Shown in pieces: positions 7,695 through 15,109 of a DNA stretch of 38,714 bases. How positions within the stretch are numbered: position 1 is the stretch's first letter; each line of letters opens with the position of its first letter. The position numbers and the translations under genes are program-made. The notes beneath the pieces are model-generated. The model was not told the origin of the DNA and made no database searches. It was given only the letters and a program-made list of their open reading frames with translations. The stretch spans positions 17,459 through 56,172 of the forward strand of contig NZ_QREM01000009.1 of the NCBI RefSeq assembly GCF_003353015.1, written 5' to 3'. The DNA comes from Xanthomonas arboricola (GTDB lineage: Bacteria > Pseudomonadota > Gammaproteobacteria > Xanthomonadales > Xanthomonadaceae).

Positions 7695-7730
7695 TTGTCC
7701 ACGGCCGGCGCGTTGTCCACGGCCGGCGCG
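7695..7730 (+). repeat. 18-bp tandem duplication
   Basis: TTGTCCACGGCCGGCGCG occurs twice back to back (7695-7712 and 7713-7730). It lies in a GC-rich non-coding stretch of the cassette (7666-7998) in which I recognise no gene. Probably a simple slippage duplication. Confidence 0.85.
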
Positions 7731-7998
7731 TCAGCGCCGCCCCGGTCCCGGAGACCCCCATATCGGAGGGTCCGGGGGCAGCGGTAGGCAAGCCGGGCAT
7801 GGCGACCCGCACACGCAAACCGCATGACAGAATCAGCGCGATCGACAGCATGCCGCGCCCAGGCGCGCAAGACAGTTTCAGCGTGCCAATGCACGCCAGC
7901 CACTGCATACCGCCCATCCCCCAAAATCGGGGTATGGGGAGATGAGCAATCAGCCTTGCGCTTCAGTCATTTAGGCAGCTTTGGGCCCTGGTCATAAC

Positions 7999-8124
7999 GA
8001 TTCCCTGCCGACCCTCGAAGAGGTTTACCATCGACAACAGGCCGGTGACGCCGAAGCGGCGTCACTCAACCAAGCGATGGTTCTGCGATCACTTGTGCTG
8101 GGAGGTTGAGGGTCGGCAGGGATT
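7999..8124. repeat. Inverted-repeat unit with internal hairpin
   Basis: GATTCCCTGCCGACCCTC at 7999-8016 is inverted as GAGGGTCGGCAGGGATT at 8108-8124. Between them lies a perfect 9-bp stem, GTGACGCCG-AAG-CGGCGTCAC (8045-8065). The outer arms are the same sequence that ends repeat copies A and B, so this is a further unit of that family sharing its right arm with copy B. An open frame across the unit reads SLPTLEEVYHRQQAGDAEAA and stops at the tail, perhaps a remnant of a gene end. Confidence 0.65.
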
Positions 8125-8196
8125 TGTGTGAAAAAACAGCCAAAATTGAGCTAAATTACTATTAATAAAGAATTTTTTCACAGATTCCTGCCGGCC
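8108..8196 (-). repeat. 89-bp palindromic-ended repeat, copy B
   Basis: Inverted relative of copy A at 7355-7443, about 84 percent identical by hand count and the same length. Its ends are GAGGGTCGGCAGGGATT and GATTCCTGCCGGCC. The best-conserved inner segment, read on the minus strand, is TTTTGGCTGTTTTTT preceded by TAGCTCA. It lies within the Tn3 cassette, next to the minus-strand transposase fragment. Confidence 0.75.
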
Positions 8197-8199
8197 CTC

Positions 8200-8474
8200 A
8201 ATCCCGGCCTCGTGTACTCCCGAATAGTCCTTGCGTGCTCTACCCGACAGCGGCCGAAAATGCCCCATAAAGCCAGTCTAGTGGTCGATGTTGAACAGTA
8301 TGTCCAGCAGGTTGCGCGCTTTGACACGGTTGCTGATAGTCGCCTGCAGCGCGATGACCGAAGCGGCATATCCCCTTGGTTGTCGTGCGCTTGACTGTGG
8401 CTCGTCGCTCGGGCTGATCGTCACACCAGCCGTGTAGTACGGCAACTCGTCCGCAAGCTCCTTCTTGAGGACGC
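8200..8474 (-). pseudogene. Tn3-family transposase, middle fragment
   Basis: Read from 8472 downwards, the minus strand gives VLKKELADELPYYTAGVTIS, then ARNLLDILFNIDH, a TAG stop at 8280-8278, then TGFMGHFRPLSG in the same frame. The last part matches the region before the catalytic domain of Tn3-type TnpA (typically ILxDTEHWLNWTRxFxPISG). The fragment is too short and interrupted to function. It runs opposite to the C-terminal fragment at 10014-10868, so at least one inversion or two separate insertions are implied. Confidence 0.5.
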
Positions 8475-8539
8475 CGTCGGCTTATTGCCGGCGCAGTCGC
8501 AGTCGCCGTCGTCACCGAAACCAACAATCAGGCTATCCT

Positions 8540-9583
8540 TTAAGACTCTATTGCCTTACGGATCTTCCTTGCTCTAGACAACTCGATGGAACTGCTATAA
8601 GAGCGCTCCTCGCGGTTCACTCGAAAACTTTCCATGCGATCTTCAAGTGACTCGCCTTCGCCTAGGCTGCTAGATGATATTCCTGGCCGTAAACTCTCCA
8701 ATTCCTCTAACGTGCTGTTTGCATGAGCATGTTTATAAAAACTTGCAGGGAGCAACTCCATCCCATCAAGAATACACAGCTTCCCGTACTTCAAAATCAT
8801 ATCATTTTGAGGTGGAGGTTTTTTGTCATCAATTGTCCCGGTGTTCTTCAAGTCATTATGCCAATCAGTAAAAGTGTCCCTGTTATAATAAGCTCGGAGC
8901 GCATAGTTAAGTGAGAAAATAGTGCAGTCTACTGTCGATTTTTGAGCTCCGGCCTCAATTACCGCAAAGCTCACTTTGTCTCCCAAGGACGCCTTCAAAT
9001 TTTCCTGAAGCTCACTATAATTTTTCAAAGGCGTTAGATCTGTTGCCATGGCGGGCTCTAGCGCAATGACCGTAGTATGACCGTCGGCATGGTTTCTGAC
9101 ATCCAAGGCAATGTGATGGAGATCATTATTTCCACCTAGTCGCATTACTCCCCTGAAACAAATTCCTGGGGTTCTCCAGGAGCTCACCGAGTCAACAAAA
9201 TCTTTCCGCCCGACAAATGATCTTAGGTTGAGATATTTATATTTACTATTATATGGAGATATAATTTTTTCCAAATTATTGATGTCGAGCTCTGTTATTT
9301 GTGTGGTTGGTTGCTCATTGCAGAGTAATTTGCCAACTACTGCTTTGGCATAAAACTCAAGTGATTCGTCCATGCGCGCACTGTTTTGTTCAATCGAATC
9401 CTGCAACTGCTTTGCTTTCCTTCGCGGCTTTGATGGCAAGGAATCAAAAGCGCTCCCAGCATTTAGATTATCCGACGCATAATCTCGGGTTGAAGACCCC
9501 GAAGCGGGCATTTGATTGTGGTTTGATGAATTGCTATGTTGAGATCTTGATGATCTACCGATGGAGCTAAAGAATTTTTTCAT
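8540..9583 (-). CDS. YopJ/XopJ-family type III effector (C55 acetyltransferase; AvrXv4/AvrBsT-like)
   Basis: 347 residues, the size of the AvrBsT/AvrXv4 branch. The Ser/Asn-rich N-terminus (MKKFFSSIGRSSRSQHSNSS) has no Sec signal and no Gly2 for myristoylation. The catalytic triad is visible: His156/His157 in DLHHIALDVRNH, Glu176 in VIALEPA and Cys220 in KSTVDCTIFSLNYAL. A lysine in ASFYKHAHA (Lys284) sits where family members are autoacetylated. YopJ-family effectors are IP6-activated Ser/Thr/Lys acetyltransferases that act on host signalling proteins after type III delivery. The gene is visibly AT-rich against its GC-rich surroundings, a sign of transfer. A PIP box with spaced -10 lies upstream at 9806-9830, pointing to HrpX control. 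The ribosome site is weak. The family is firm; the XopJ subgroup needs alignment. Confidence 0.88.
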   Translation of the reverse strand: MKKFFSSIGRSSRSQHSNSSNHNQMPASGSSTRDYASDNLNAGSAFDSLPSKPRRKAKQLQDSIEQNSARMDESLEFYAKAVVGKLLCNEQPTTQITELDINNLEKIISPYNSKYKYLNLRSFVGRKDFVDSVSSWRTPGICFRGVMRLGGNNDLHHIALDVRNHADGHTTVIALEPAMATDLTPLKNYSELQENLKASLGDKVSFAVIEAGAQKSTVDCTIFSLNYALRAYYNRDTFTDWHNDLKNTGTIDDKKPPPQNDMILKYGKLCILDGMELLPASFYKHAHANSTLEELESLRPGISSSSLGEGESLEDRMESFRVNREERSYSSSIELSRARKIRKAIES

Positions 9584-10013
9584 TTTTATGAAGTGTATTT
9601 AATATAAACTGACCAGCGTCCGATATCAGCTTGACACTCAGGCCCAAGCTATCCGAGGGTTGGCAGGAAGCGATTTCCTTTAGCAACCGTCTGCAGATCA
9701 CTGAGCCGACGCTGCGCTCGGCTTTGAACATAGTCCTAAGTCGATCTTCTGCAGGTAAGTGTAGAAGCAAGTGTGGCAAGAAGCTTTCCGATTCGCATCG
9801 CCTCACCGAAGGCATGTTTGGGATGGCGAAGCATTGACGCGGGGATTCCCGAGCCTTCTTCACCAAGCGGCTAATCACCTGCCTGCCGGCACACCGGCTG
9901 CGATGGCCTTTTCGGGTTCTCCAACGGGGCGCGGTGGCCGCAGCTGCTCCAAGAGCTGTTCCAGCGTGCTCAGACGTACCGTGGCCCGCAAGGTGTCCGC
10001 CTCGGCGCGTTCC
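9584..10013. other. Effector leader and upstream non-coding stretch
   Basis: Lies between the effector start and the recognisable transposase fragment. It contains the effector promoter (PIP box 9806-9830). Near 9655 there is a loose match (GAGGGTTGGCAGGAA) to the terminal sequence of the 89-bp repeats. The open frame from 9771 has no TnpA-like sequence before about 10014. No further gene seen. Confidence 0.5.
9770..9830 (-). promoter_or_regulatory. PIP box and -10 of the XopJ-type effector gene
   Basis: On the minus strand 9830-9806 reads TTCGC-N15-TTCGG, which satisfies the plant-inducible-promoter consensus TTCGB-N15-TTCGB. Thirty bases further on, at 9775-9770, is CACACT, which fits the YANNNT -10 motif at the expected 30-32-bp spacing. 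The effector ATG is at 9583, so the leader would be about 180 bases. HrpX, made under HrpG control in planta, binds PIP boxes, so this gene is expected to be co-regulated with the type III system. Confidence 0.82.
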
Positions 10014-10868
10014 CGGCGCTACGGCGGCATCGCCTACCACCACGTGTCCGATACGCACGTCGCGCTGTCCAGCCACTTCATTCCGTGCGGTGTGTGGGAG
10101 GCGGTCTACATCATCGATGGCCTGCTGAAGAACACCTCCGACATCCAGCCTGACACCGTCCACGCCGACACGCAGGGGCAGTCGCTGCCGGTGTTCGGCC
10201 TTTCGCATCTGCTGGGCATCCAGCTGATGCCGCGCATCCGCAACTGGCGCGAATACAAGTTCTTCCGCCCCGATGAGGACATTCGTTACGAACGTATTGA
10301 TGCGCTGTTTCGGGACACTGTCGACTGTGATCTGATCGAGACCCACTGGAAGGACCTGATGCAGGTCGTGCTCTCGATCAAGACCGGCAAGATCGCGGCC
10401 TCGACGCTGATGCGCAAGCTGGGCAACTACAGCCGCAAGAACCGGCTGTACCAGGCCTTCAAGGCGCTCGGCTCGGCGGTGCGCACGTTGTTCCTGCTGC
10501 AGTACATCTCCAACCGCGAGTTGCGCGAACAGATCACCGCCTCGACCAACAAGGTGGAGGCCCACAACGGCTTCGCAAAGTATTTCTTCTTCGGCGGGGA
10601 AGGAGTGATTGCCGACAATGACCCCGTTGAGCAGGAGAAGGCCGTCAAATACAACGACCTGGTCTCCAATGCCGTCATCTTCTACAACGTGGTCGAACAG
10701 ACCCGAATCATGACGTCTCTGATGCGGCAGGGGTGGAAGATCACGCGGGAGGACGTGGCTTTCCTCAGCCCGTACGTGACCAGCCATGTGAAGCGCTTCG
10801 GGGATTACCTGATTGATGTGGAGGCGGTCCCGGAACCGTATGACACTGAACTGGCATTGGTCGTGTAG
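10014..10868 (+). pseudogene. Tn3-family transposase, C-terminal catalytic fragment
   Basis: About 284 residues of Tn3-type TnpA, whose full proteins are near 1000 residues. Visible family marks are YGGIAYHHVSDTHVALSSHF, VHADTQGQSLPVFGLSHLLG (the second catalytic Asp, with the GxS motif), RIRNWREYKFFRPD, and NKVEAHNGFAKYFFFGGEG (the catalytic Glu). The natural C-terminus is kept, ending at 10868, nine bases before the right inverted repeat, as in an intact Tn3 element. The N-terminal DNA-binding regions and the first catalytic Asp are missing: upstream of about 10014 the frame stays open but no longer resembles TnpA. The fragment cannot be a working transposase. Confidence 0.85.
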
Positions 10869-10876
10869 TTTTGGTG

Positions 10877-10939
10877 CGCCAAAATATCCGCTAACTCACT
10901 GATGCAATGGATGAAATCCAATCTTGTGAGCTATTTTTA
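10877..10939 (-). repeat. Right 63-bp terminal inverted repeat
   Basis: Inverted copy of 7603-7665 with one mismatch. It directly follows the stop codon of the transposase fragment, as expected for the transposase-proximal end of a Tn3-family unit. The sequence after it (10940-11101) returns to GC-rich chromosome and holds no gene. Confidence 0.9.
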
Positions 10940-11101
10940 GTGGCGCCCCACTCCGCTGAAACGAGCTGGTTTCCTGGGCAACGCGGCTGCGGTGTTCCCG
11001 CAGCCGGTTGCGCTTGCGCTTACTTATCGGCACCGGTTACCGGGTGCAGAGAAAGGACGCGGCAGCTTATGTAGCTCACCGCATTCCGGGACGACGCCGT
11101 C

Positions 11102-11905
11102 TCAACCCGCAATGGTAAAGACCGATCCCGAATCCACCCGGATCCCGGCACCGTTGATGAAGCTGGCGCGCTCCGAGCACAGGAAGGCAACCGCCGAGGC
11201 CACTTCTTCCGGGCGGCCGCGTCGCTTGAGCACCATGCCGGGGCGCTCTTCGTCCAGGAACGATTCAATCGCCTGCTCGAACGTGGTTCCGTTTTCGCTG
11301 GCGCGCTTTTGCATCATCTTGTCGGTCATCGGGGTGGCGATGAATGCGGGCGAGACCGTGTTGACCAGCACGTTGTCCGGCCCGTAGGCCTTGGACAGGC
11401 CCTTGGCCAGGCTCAGGATGCCTGCCTTCGATGCGCAATAGGCCAGTTCGTCCACGTACGGCTGCACCGCGTCTTCCGAGGCGAACAGCACGATCCGGCC
11501 CCATTGCTTGCGGCGCATTGCGGGGATGGCCTGGCGGCACATGCGCACCGCGCCCATCAGGTTGATGTCCAGGGTTTCCAGCCAGCCGGCGTCGCTGACG
11601 TCCAGGAAATCGCCGGTTGCGCCGGTCACGCCCGCCGCGTTGATGTAGATGTCGGGGTCGCCCAGTTGTTCGCGCACCTGTGCCCAGATGGCGGTGACGT
11701 CCTGCTCGCGGGTGACATCGCCCTCGATGGCGATGATCTGCCCCAGGCCCGACAGCTCCGCCACGGCCTGGTCGAGCGTGCCGTCCGGCAGATCGGTGAT
11801 CGCCACGCGCACGCCGGCTTCAAGCAGCTGCCGCGCGGTTTCCTTGCCCATTCCCGAGTCGCCGCCACTGATGAGGGCGATGCGATTGTTGATTCCGAGA
11901 TCCAT
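11102..11905 (-). CDS. Short-chain dehydrogenase/reductase (SDR)
   Basis: 267 residues, classical SDR. The nucleotide-binding motif is SGGDSGMG (residues 13-20, a variant of TGxxxGxG), followed by a DL pair after the second strand, NAAG at 89-92, Ser143 in FASED and the catalytic Tyr156/Lys160 in YCASK. The acidic residue after the second strand favours NAD over NADP, though this is a weak rule. AGGAG lies just upstream of the ATG at 11905. It is the last gene of a three-gene minus-strand set, 43 bases after the GMC oxidoreductase, so it probably handles the same substrate, perhaps a sugar or alcohol. The substrate cannot be read from the sequence. Confidence 0.88.
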   Translation of the reverse strand: MDLGINNRIALISGGDSGMGKETARQLLEAGVRVAITDLPDGTLDQAVAELSGLGQIIAIEGDVTREQDVTAIWAQVREQLGDPDIYINAAGVTGATGDFLDVSDAGWLETLDINLMGAVRMCRQAIPAMRRKQWGRIVLFASEDAVQPYVDELAYCASKAGILSLAKGLSKAYGPDNVLVNTVSPAFIATPMTDKMMQKRASENGTTFEQAIESFLDEERPGMVLKRRGRPEEVASAVAFLCSERASFINGAGIRVDSGSVFTIAG

Positions 11906-11948
11906 GCTGAACTCCTGGTGGTAGGGATTGGTGGTGATACGCGCGTCA

Positions 11949-13478
11949 CTAGCGGGCGAGGAATCGCTCCGCCGTGCGCAGGCCAAGTGCCATCTGCGTC
12001 AGCGCGGGATTGGCGGCCAGTGCACTTGGAAAGATCGAGTTGTCGCAGATGTAGAGGTTGGCGATATCGAAGGCGCGGCCGTCCCGGTCCACCACGGCCT
12101 GCTCCGGATCGGTGCCCATCCTGCAGGTGCCCAGCGTGTGCGCGGAGCGGGCGGCAGCGAAGATGCGTTGGGCGCCTGCCGCCTCCCAGATTGCGTGCAG
12201 CGCTGCGCGCGCGTGGGCATCGATCGCGCGTTCGTTGGGCCCGTAGCTGAAGTCGATACGCGCCTTGCGCTGGCCAAAAGCATCGCGTTCGTCGGACAGG
12301 CTCAGCTGGTTGCCGTCCTGCGGCAGGCATTCGCCATTGATGCCGATGCCGGCCAGGCGGTTGTAGCGCGCCATGGTCGCCACCAGCTCCCTCCCCCACA
12401 TTCCCGCGCCACGTGCCAGCGTGTTGGCCAGGGTGATCGGTTGCACGCCCAGGCTCTGCACCAGATAGCCGCCGACGAAATCGGCATCGGACGGGCGCAG
12501 CATGTCCTCGGAGATCAGCGACGAGGGGTAGCCACGGTTCATGCGCATGTCGGCATCGAACTCTCCCCACACCTGGGTGGCGACATGCGCCATGAAATTG
12601 CGCCCCACCTGGCCGCTGGAATTGGCCAGGCCCAGGTTGAGCAGCAGGCGCGGTGTCTCCACGCCGCCAGCGCACAGGAACAGGCTTGCGCAGCGTTGGC
12701 GCAGTTCGCGCCCATCCTGTTGGTAGACCACCGCGCTGACCATGCCACGGGCGTCGCGCTCGATAGCGATGACCCGGCAGTCGGGTCGCAATTGCGCGCC
12801 GTGCGCGCGCGCCAGCGGCAGCCAGGTGGTATCGACGCTTACCTTGGCGCCATTGCTGCAGCCCTGATGACAGGCACCGCAGTTGTTGCAGGCCGCGCGC
12901 ATGCCGTGGTGCGGCTGCGCATGCGCCGTGGTCACCAACGCGGCAGGCGCATCGGTGGCAGTGATGCCCAGCGTGCGGCAACCGCGCTCCATCGCGTTGG
13001 CCGACGCATTGCGCTGTGGCGGCGCATAGGCGTAGCTGCGCTCGGGATCCCACGGATAGTACGCGGGCCCGGAGACGCCGATGAACTCCTCGACGCGGCG
13101 GATGTAGGACAGCAGCTCTTCATGCGCGATCGGCCAGTCCATGCCGCGCTGCCCGGTCTGCGTCGACAACCTCAGATCGCGCTTGTCCGGACGCGGGCAG
13201 AAGGCGCCCCAATGCAGGGTCGAACCGCCCAGGCCCGACCCGGAGTTATTGGCGCCAAATGCGGTGGGCGTCTGCCCGCCACTGAGGCGCTCGTCCATCC
13301 AGTAGATGCCGGTCGTCAGCTCATCGGGCAGATGGGACGCCGGGCTGAAGGCCGCACCCGCCTCCAGCACCACCACCGACAGACCTCGTTGCGCGAGCCG
13401 TGCGGCCAGTGGACCGCCGCCTGCCCCGCTCCCCACCACCACCACATCGACCGCAGCATCGTGGGTACCCGGGCTCAT
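11949..13478 (-). CDS. GMC-family FAD oxidoreductase
   Basis: 509 residues. The N-terminal FAD-binding motif is VVVVGSGAGGGPLAARLA (about residues 12-29), then VVVLEAGAAF, the GMC signature region GSGLGGSTLHWGAFCPRP and the C-terminal SAHTLGTCRMGTDP / NLYICDNSIFPSALAANP block with catalytic His/Asn positions. A cysteine cluster, CNNCGACHQGC near residue 200, is typical of the gluconate/sorbitol/choline-type bacterial branch. The upstream gene overlaps by four bases and ends in a gluconate-2-dehydrogenase-subunit-3-like domain, so the two probably form one dehydrogenase. I see no Tat or Sec signal on this chain. The substrate is unknown. Confidence 0.87.
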   Translation of the reverse strand: MSPGTHDAAVDVVVVGSGAGGGPLAARLAQRGLSVVVLEAGAAFSPASHLPDELTTGIYWMDERLSGGQTPTAFGANNSGSGLGGSTLHWGAFCPRPDKRDLRLSTQTGQRGMDWPIAHEELLSYIRRVEEFIGVSGPAYYPWDPERSYAYAPPQRNASANAMERGCRTLGITATDAPAALVTTAHAQPHHGMRAACNNCGACHQGCSNGAKVSVDTTWLPLARAHGAQLRPDCRVIAIERDARGMVSAVVYQQDGRELRQRCASLFLCAGGVETPRLLLNLGLANSSGQVGRNFMAHVATQVWGEFDADMRMNRGYPSSLISEDMLRPSDADFVGGYLVQSLGVQPITLANTLARGAGMWGRELVATMARYNRLAGIGINGECLPQDGNQLSLSDERDAFGQRKARIDFSYGPNERAIDAHARAALHAIWEAAGAQRIFAAARSAHTLGTCRMGTDPEQAVVDRDGRAFDIANLYICDNSIFPSALAANPALTQMALGLRTAERFLAR

Positions 13479-14833
13479 CGAAGACCCTCGGCAGGAAGCT
13501 GCCAGGCTTCCTGCCGGTCGGCTGCGGTCTGCTGATAGCCGGGGCTGTCGATACCGGCACCGCCGACCGCGAAGCCGTCGTAGCCCAACGCCGCCATCGT
13601 GGCGGGAAGGCTGACCCAGATCCGCGCGGCTTCGGCGCGCACGTCCTCGAACCAGTGCGCCAGTTGCGCTGCATCCAGCCCGTGCGCCGAGGAACGACCG
13701 GCCGTCGATTGCGACACCGCGCGCAGCCAGCGATCCTGGATCTCGGCAGGCAATCCGGCGAAGCCATTGCTCAGCGCGTCGAGCGTGTCGAGCCCCAGCG
13801 GCAGCGCAAGCCGGTCGGGCGGCAACGCGGCATGGCGCCAGCCATCTCCCGCGCCATCGGCAAGCTGGACATCGATGCGTCGTGCAATCGCGCGCGCGTC
13901 GCCGGCCCCATCCAGGACCCGCGCGACCACTGCAGTGAGGAGTTCCAGCTGGTGCTGGCTCAACACGCCTTGCGCACTGGCAGGTGGGCCCGCATGCCGG
14001 CTGAGCAACAGCTTGCGCATGCGCGGGGCGACCCTGTCTGCATTGAGCAACCTTATGAAGTCATCGGGCAGGCACTTGTCCACGCTGCGGTCCACATGCG
14101 CGGCGATCAGCTGCGCCAGCTCTTCCGGCTGCTCATACGGGATCAGGTGCGCGGCATCGGCCACCACGGCGATACGCGCATCGTGATAATGCGGCGCGTT
14201 CAATGCGGTTTGCGCGGTTTCGCCAAGGTCGCCATCGTCACTGCCGGCGATGATCAATGCAGGCACGTCCATGCAGCCGGCCTGCGCGCTGCAATCCTCA
14301 CGACTGGCATATGCGAGCCAGGCGATCCACGCGTTGGCATCGGTTCGCAGCACATCGTCGACAGCGGCATTCCTGATCGGGGCCGGCAGTGGCATCGCAC
14401 AGTTGTCGTCGATGAACTGCTCCGCCTCGTCCCACGTGGGGTGGCCCTTCTCGAACCAAGCCAGCATCGTGCCTCGCCGCGCCTCGTCCATCGGTTCGGG
14501 CGCCGGCGGCGACGCCGCGACCAGGATCACGCCAGCCAGTCCGGCAAGCCCGGCCATGCCATCGCGTGCCTGCGCTGCAGCGAGTGTGGCGATCTTTCCG
14601 CCCATGCTGTGTCCGATCGCGAGCCAGCACGTCGGTTGCCGCCGGATGACCTCGTCGACGAACCAGGCGACCAGGCCGGCGGTGTCGAGATGCGCCAGCG
14701 GCGGCGCGTCCCCAAAGCCGGGAATATCGAGTGCCACACAGTCGAAACGCGGCTCCAGTCGCCGGATGACGGCAGACCACTCATTGCTGCTGGACCCGAG
14801 GGCGTGCAGGAAGAACAGCGTTGGCTTCGCCAT
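13475..14833 (-). CDS. Alpha/beta hydrolase fused to gluconate 2-dehydrogenase subunit 3-like domain
   Basis: 452 residues from the ATG at 14833 (AGGTG just upstream). Residues 1 to about 260 form an alpha/beta hydrolase: LFFLHALGSSSNEW (oxyanion region), IPGFGDAPP, nucleophile elbow GHSMGG (Ser76), GSDDGD (acid candidate) and DAAHLIPYEQPEE (His). From about 270 to the end the protein switches to a subunit-3-like domain (LDALSNGFAGLPAEIQDRWL, then WFEDVRAEAARIWVSLPATM and a PGY near the end), normally a separate small subunit of GMC dehydrogenases. No frameshift is needed to read the whole protein. Its stop overlaps the GMC gene start (ATGA). The natural reading is that a hydrolase activity is physically tied to the dehydrogenase, possibly releasing its substrate from an ester or lactone; that is inference. 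Confidence 0.82.
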   Translation of the reverse strand: MAKPTLFFLHALGSSSNEWSAVIRRLEPRFDCVALDIPGFGDAPPLAHLDTAGLVAWFVDEVIRRQPTCWLAIGHSMGGKIATLAAAQARDGMAGLAGLAGVILVAASPPAPEPMDEARRGTMLAWFEKGHPTWDEAEQFIDDNCAMPLPAPIRNAAVDDVLRTDANAWIAWLAYASREDCSAQAGCMDVPALIIAGSDDGDLGETAQTALNAPHYHDARIAVVADAAHLIPYEQPEELAQLIAAHVDRSVDKCLPDDFIRLLNADRVAPRMRKLLLSRHAGPPASAQGVLSQHQLELLTAVVARVLDGAGDARAIARRIDVQLADGAGDGWRHAALPPDRLALPLGLDTLDALSNGFAGLPAEIQDRWLRAVSQSTAGRSSAHGLDAAQLAHWFEDVRAEAARIWVSLPATMAALGYDGFAVGGAGIDSPGYQQTAADRQEAWQLPAEGLR

Positions 14834-15109
14834 GTAGCACCTCAATCCATCAGGCGCGCATGATGACCGGCGCGTCGTCCACGCATCGTGCAGATGAGTC
14901 CGACACGGTGTGATGGTTTGAGGCCGCGGACACTGCCCGTCGCATCCGGGGCGGCGTGCTCGTCGGGTGGCAGGCCGGCGTCACACCTGCTGCCTCGTTG
15001 CACGGCCCTGGACCTGACCCCGCGTCACTGCGACTGCATCCTTGGCTTCAACCAGTGAGCACCTGCGCCTGCAGTGCTCGCCCGATGTCTTTCAGGGAAA
15101 TCAGACGCC

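Larger units (their letters stand above)
7603..10939. mobile_element. Tn3-family-derived cassette carrying a XopJ-type effector
   Basis: 3337 bp bounded by 63-bp inverted repeats (7603-7665 and 10877-10939) that differ at one position. Inside are an 18-bp tandem duplication, an inverted-repeat/hairpin region, a decayed mid-transposase fragment on the minus strand, an AT-rich YopJ/XopJ effector gene with a PIP box, and the C-terminal catalytic part of a Tn3-family transposase on the plus strand next to the right repeat. No intact transposase or resolvase is present, so movement would need a transposase in trans. This is the layout of the Tn3-related mobile insertion cassettes that spread effectors among xanthomonads. 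I could not find a 5-bp target duplication at the flanks, which suggests later rearrangement or ends differing slightly from my estimate. Confidence 0.85.

Noticed and set aside
7695..7730. Two tandem 18-bp units as the start of a CRISPR or iteron array
   Set aside because: There are only two units, with no spacers and no associated genes; a simple duplication is sufficient.
7603..10939. A 5-bp target-site duplication flanking the Tn3 cassette
   Set aside because: The bases outside the two inverted repeats (ACGTG on the left, GTGGC on the right) are not identical.
11626..14863. Long open frames on both strands across the GMC and hydrolase genes
   Set aside because: High-GC shadows; only the frames with FAD, SDR and hydrolase motifs were kept.
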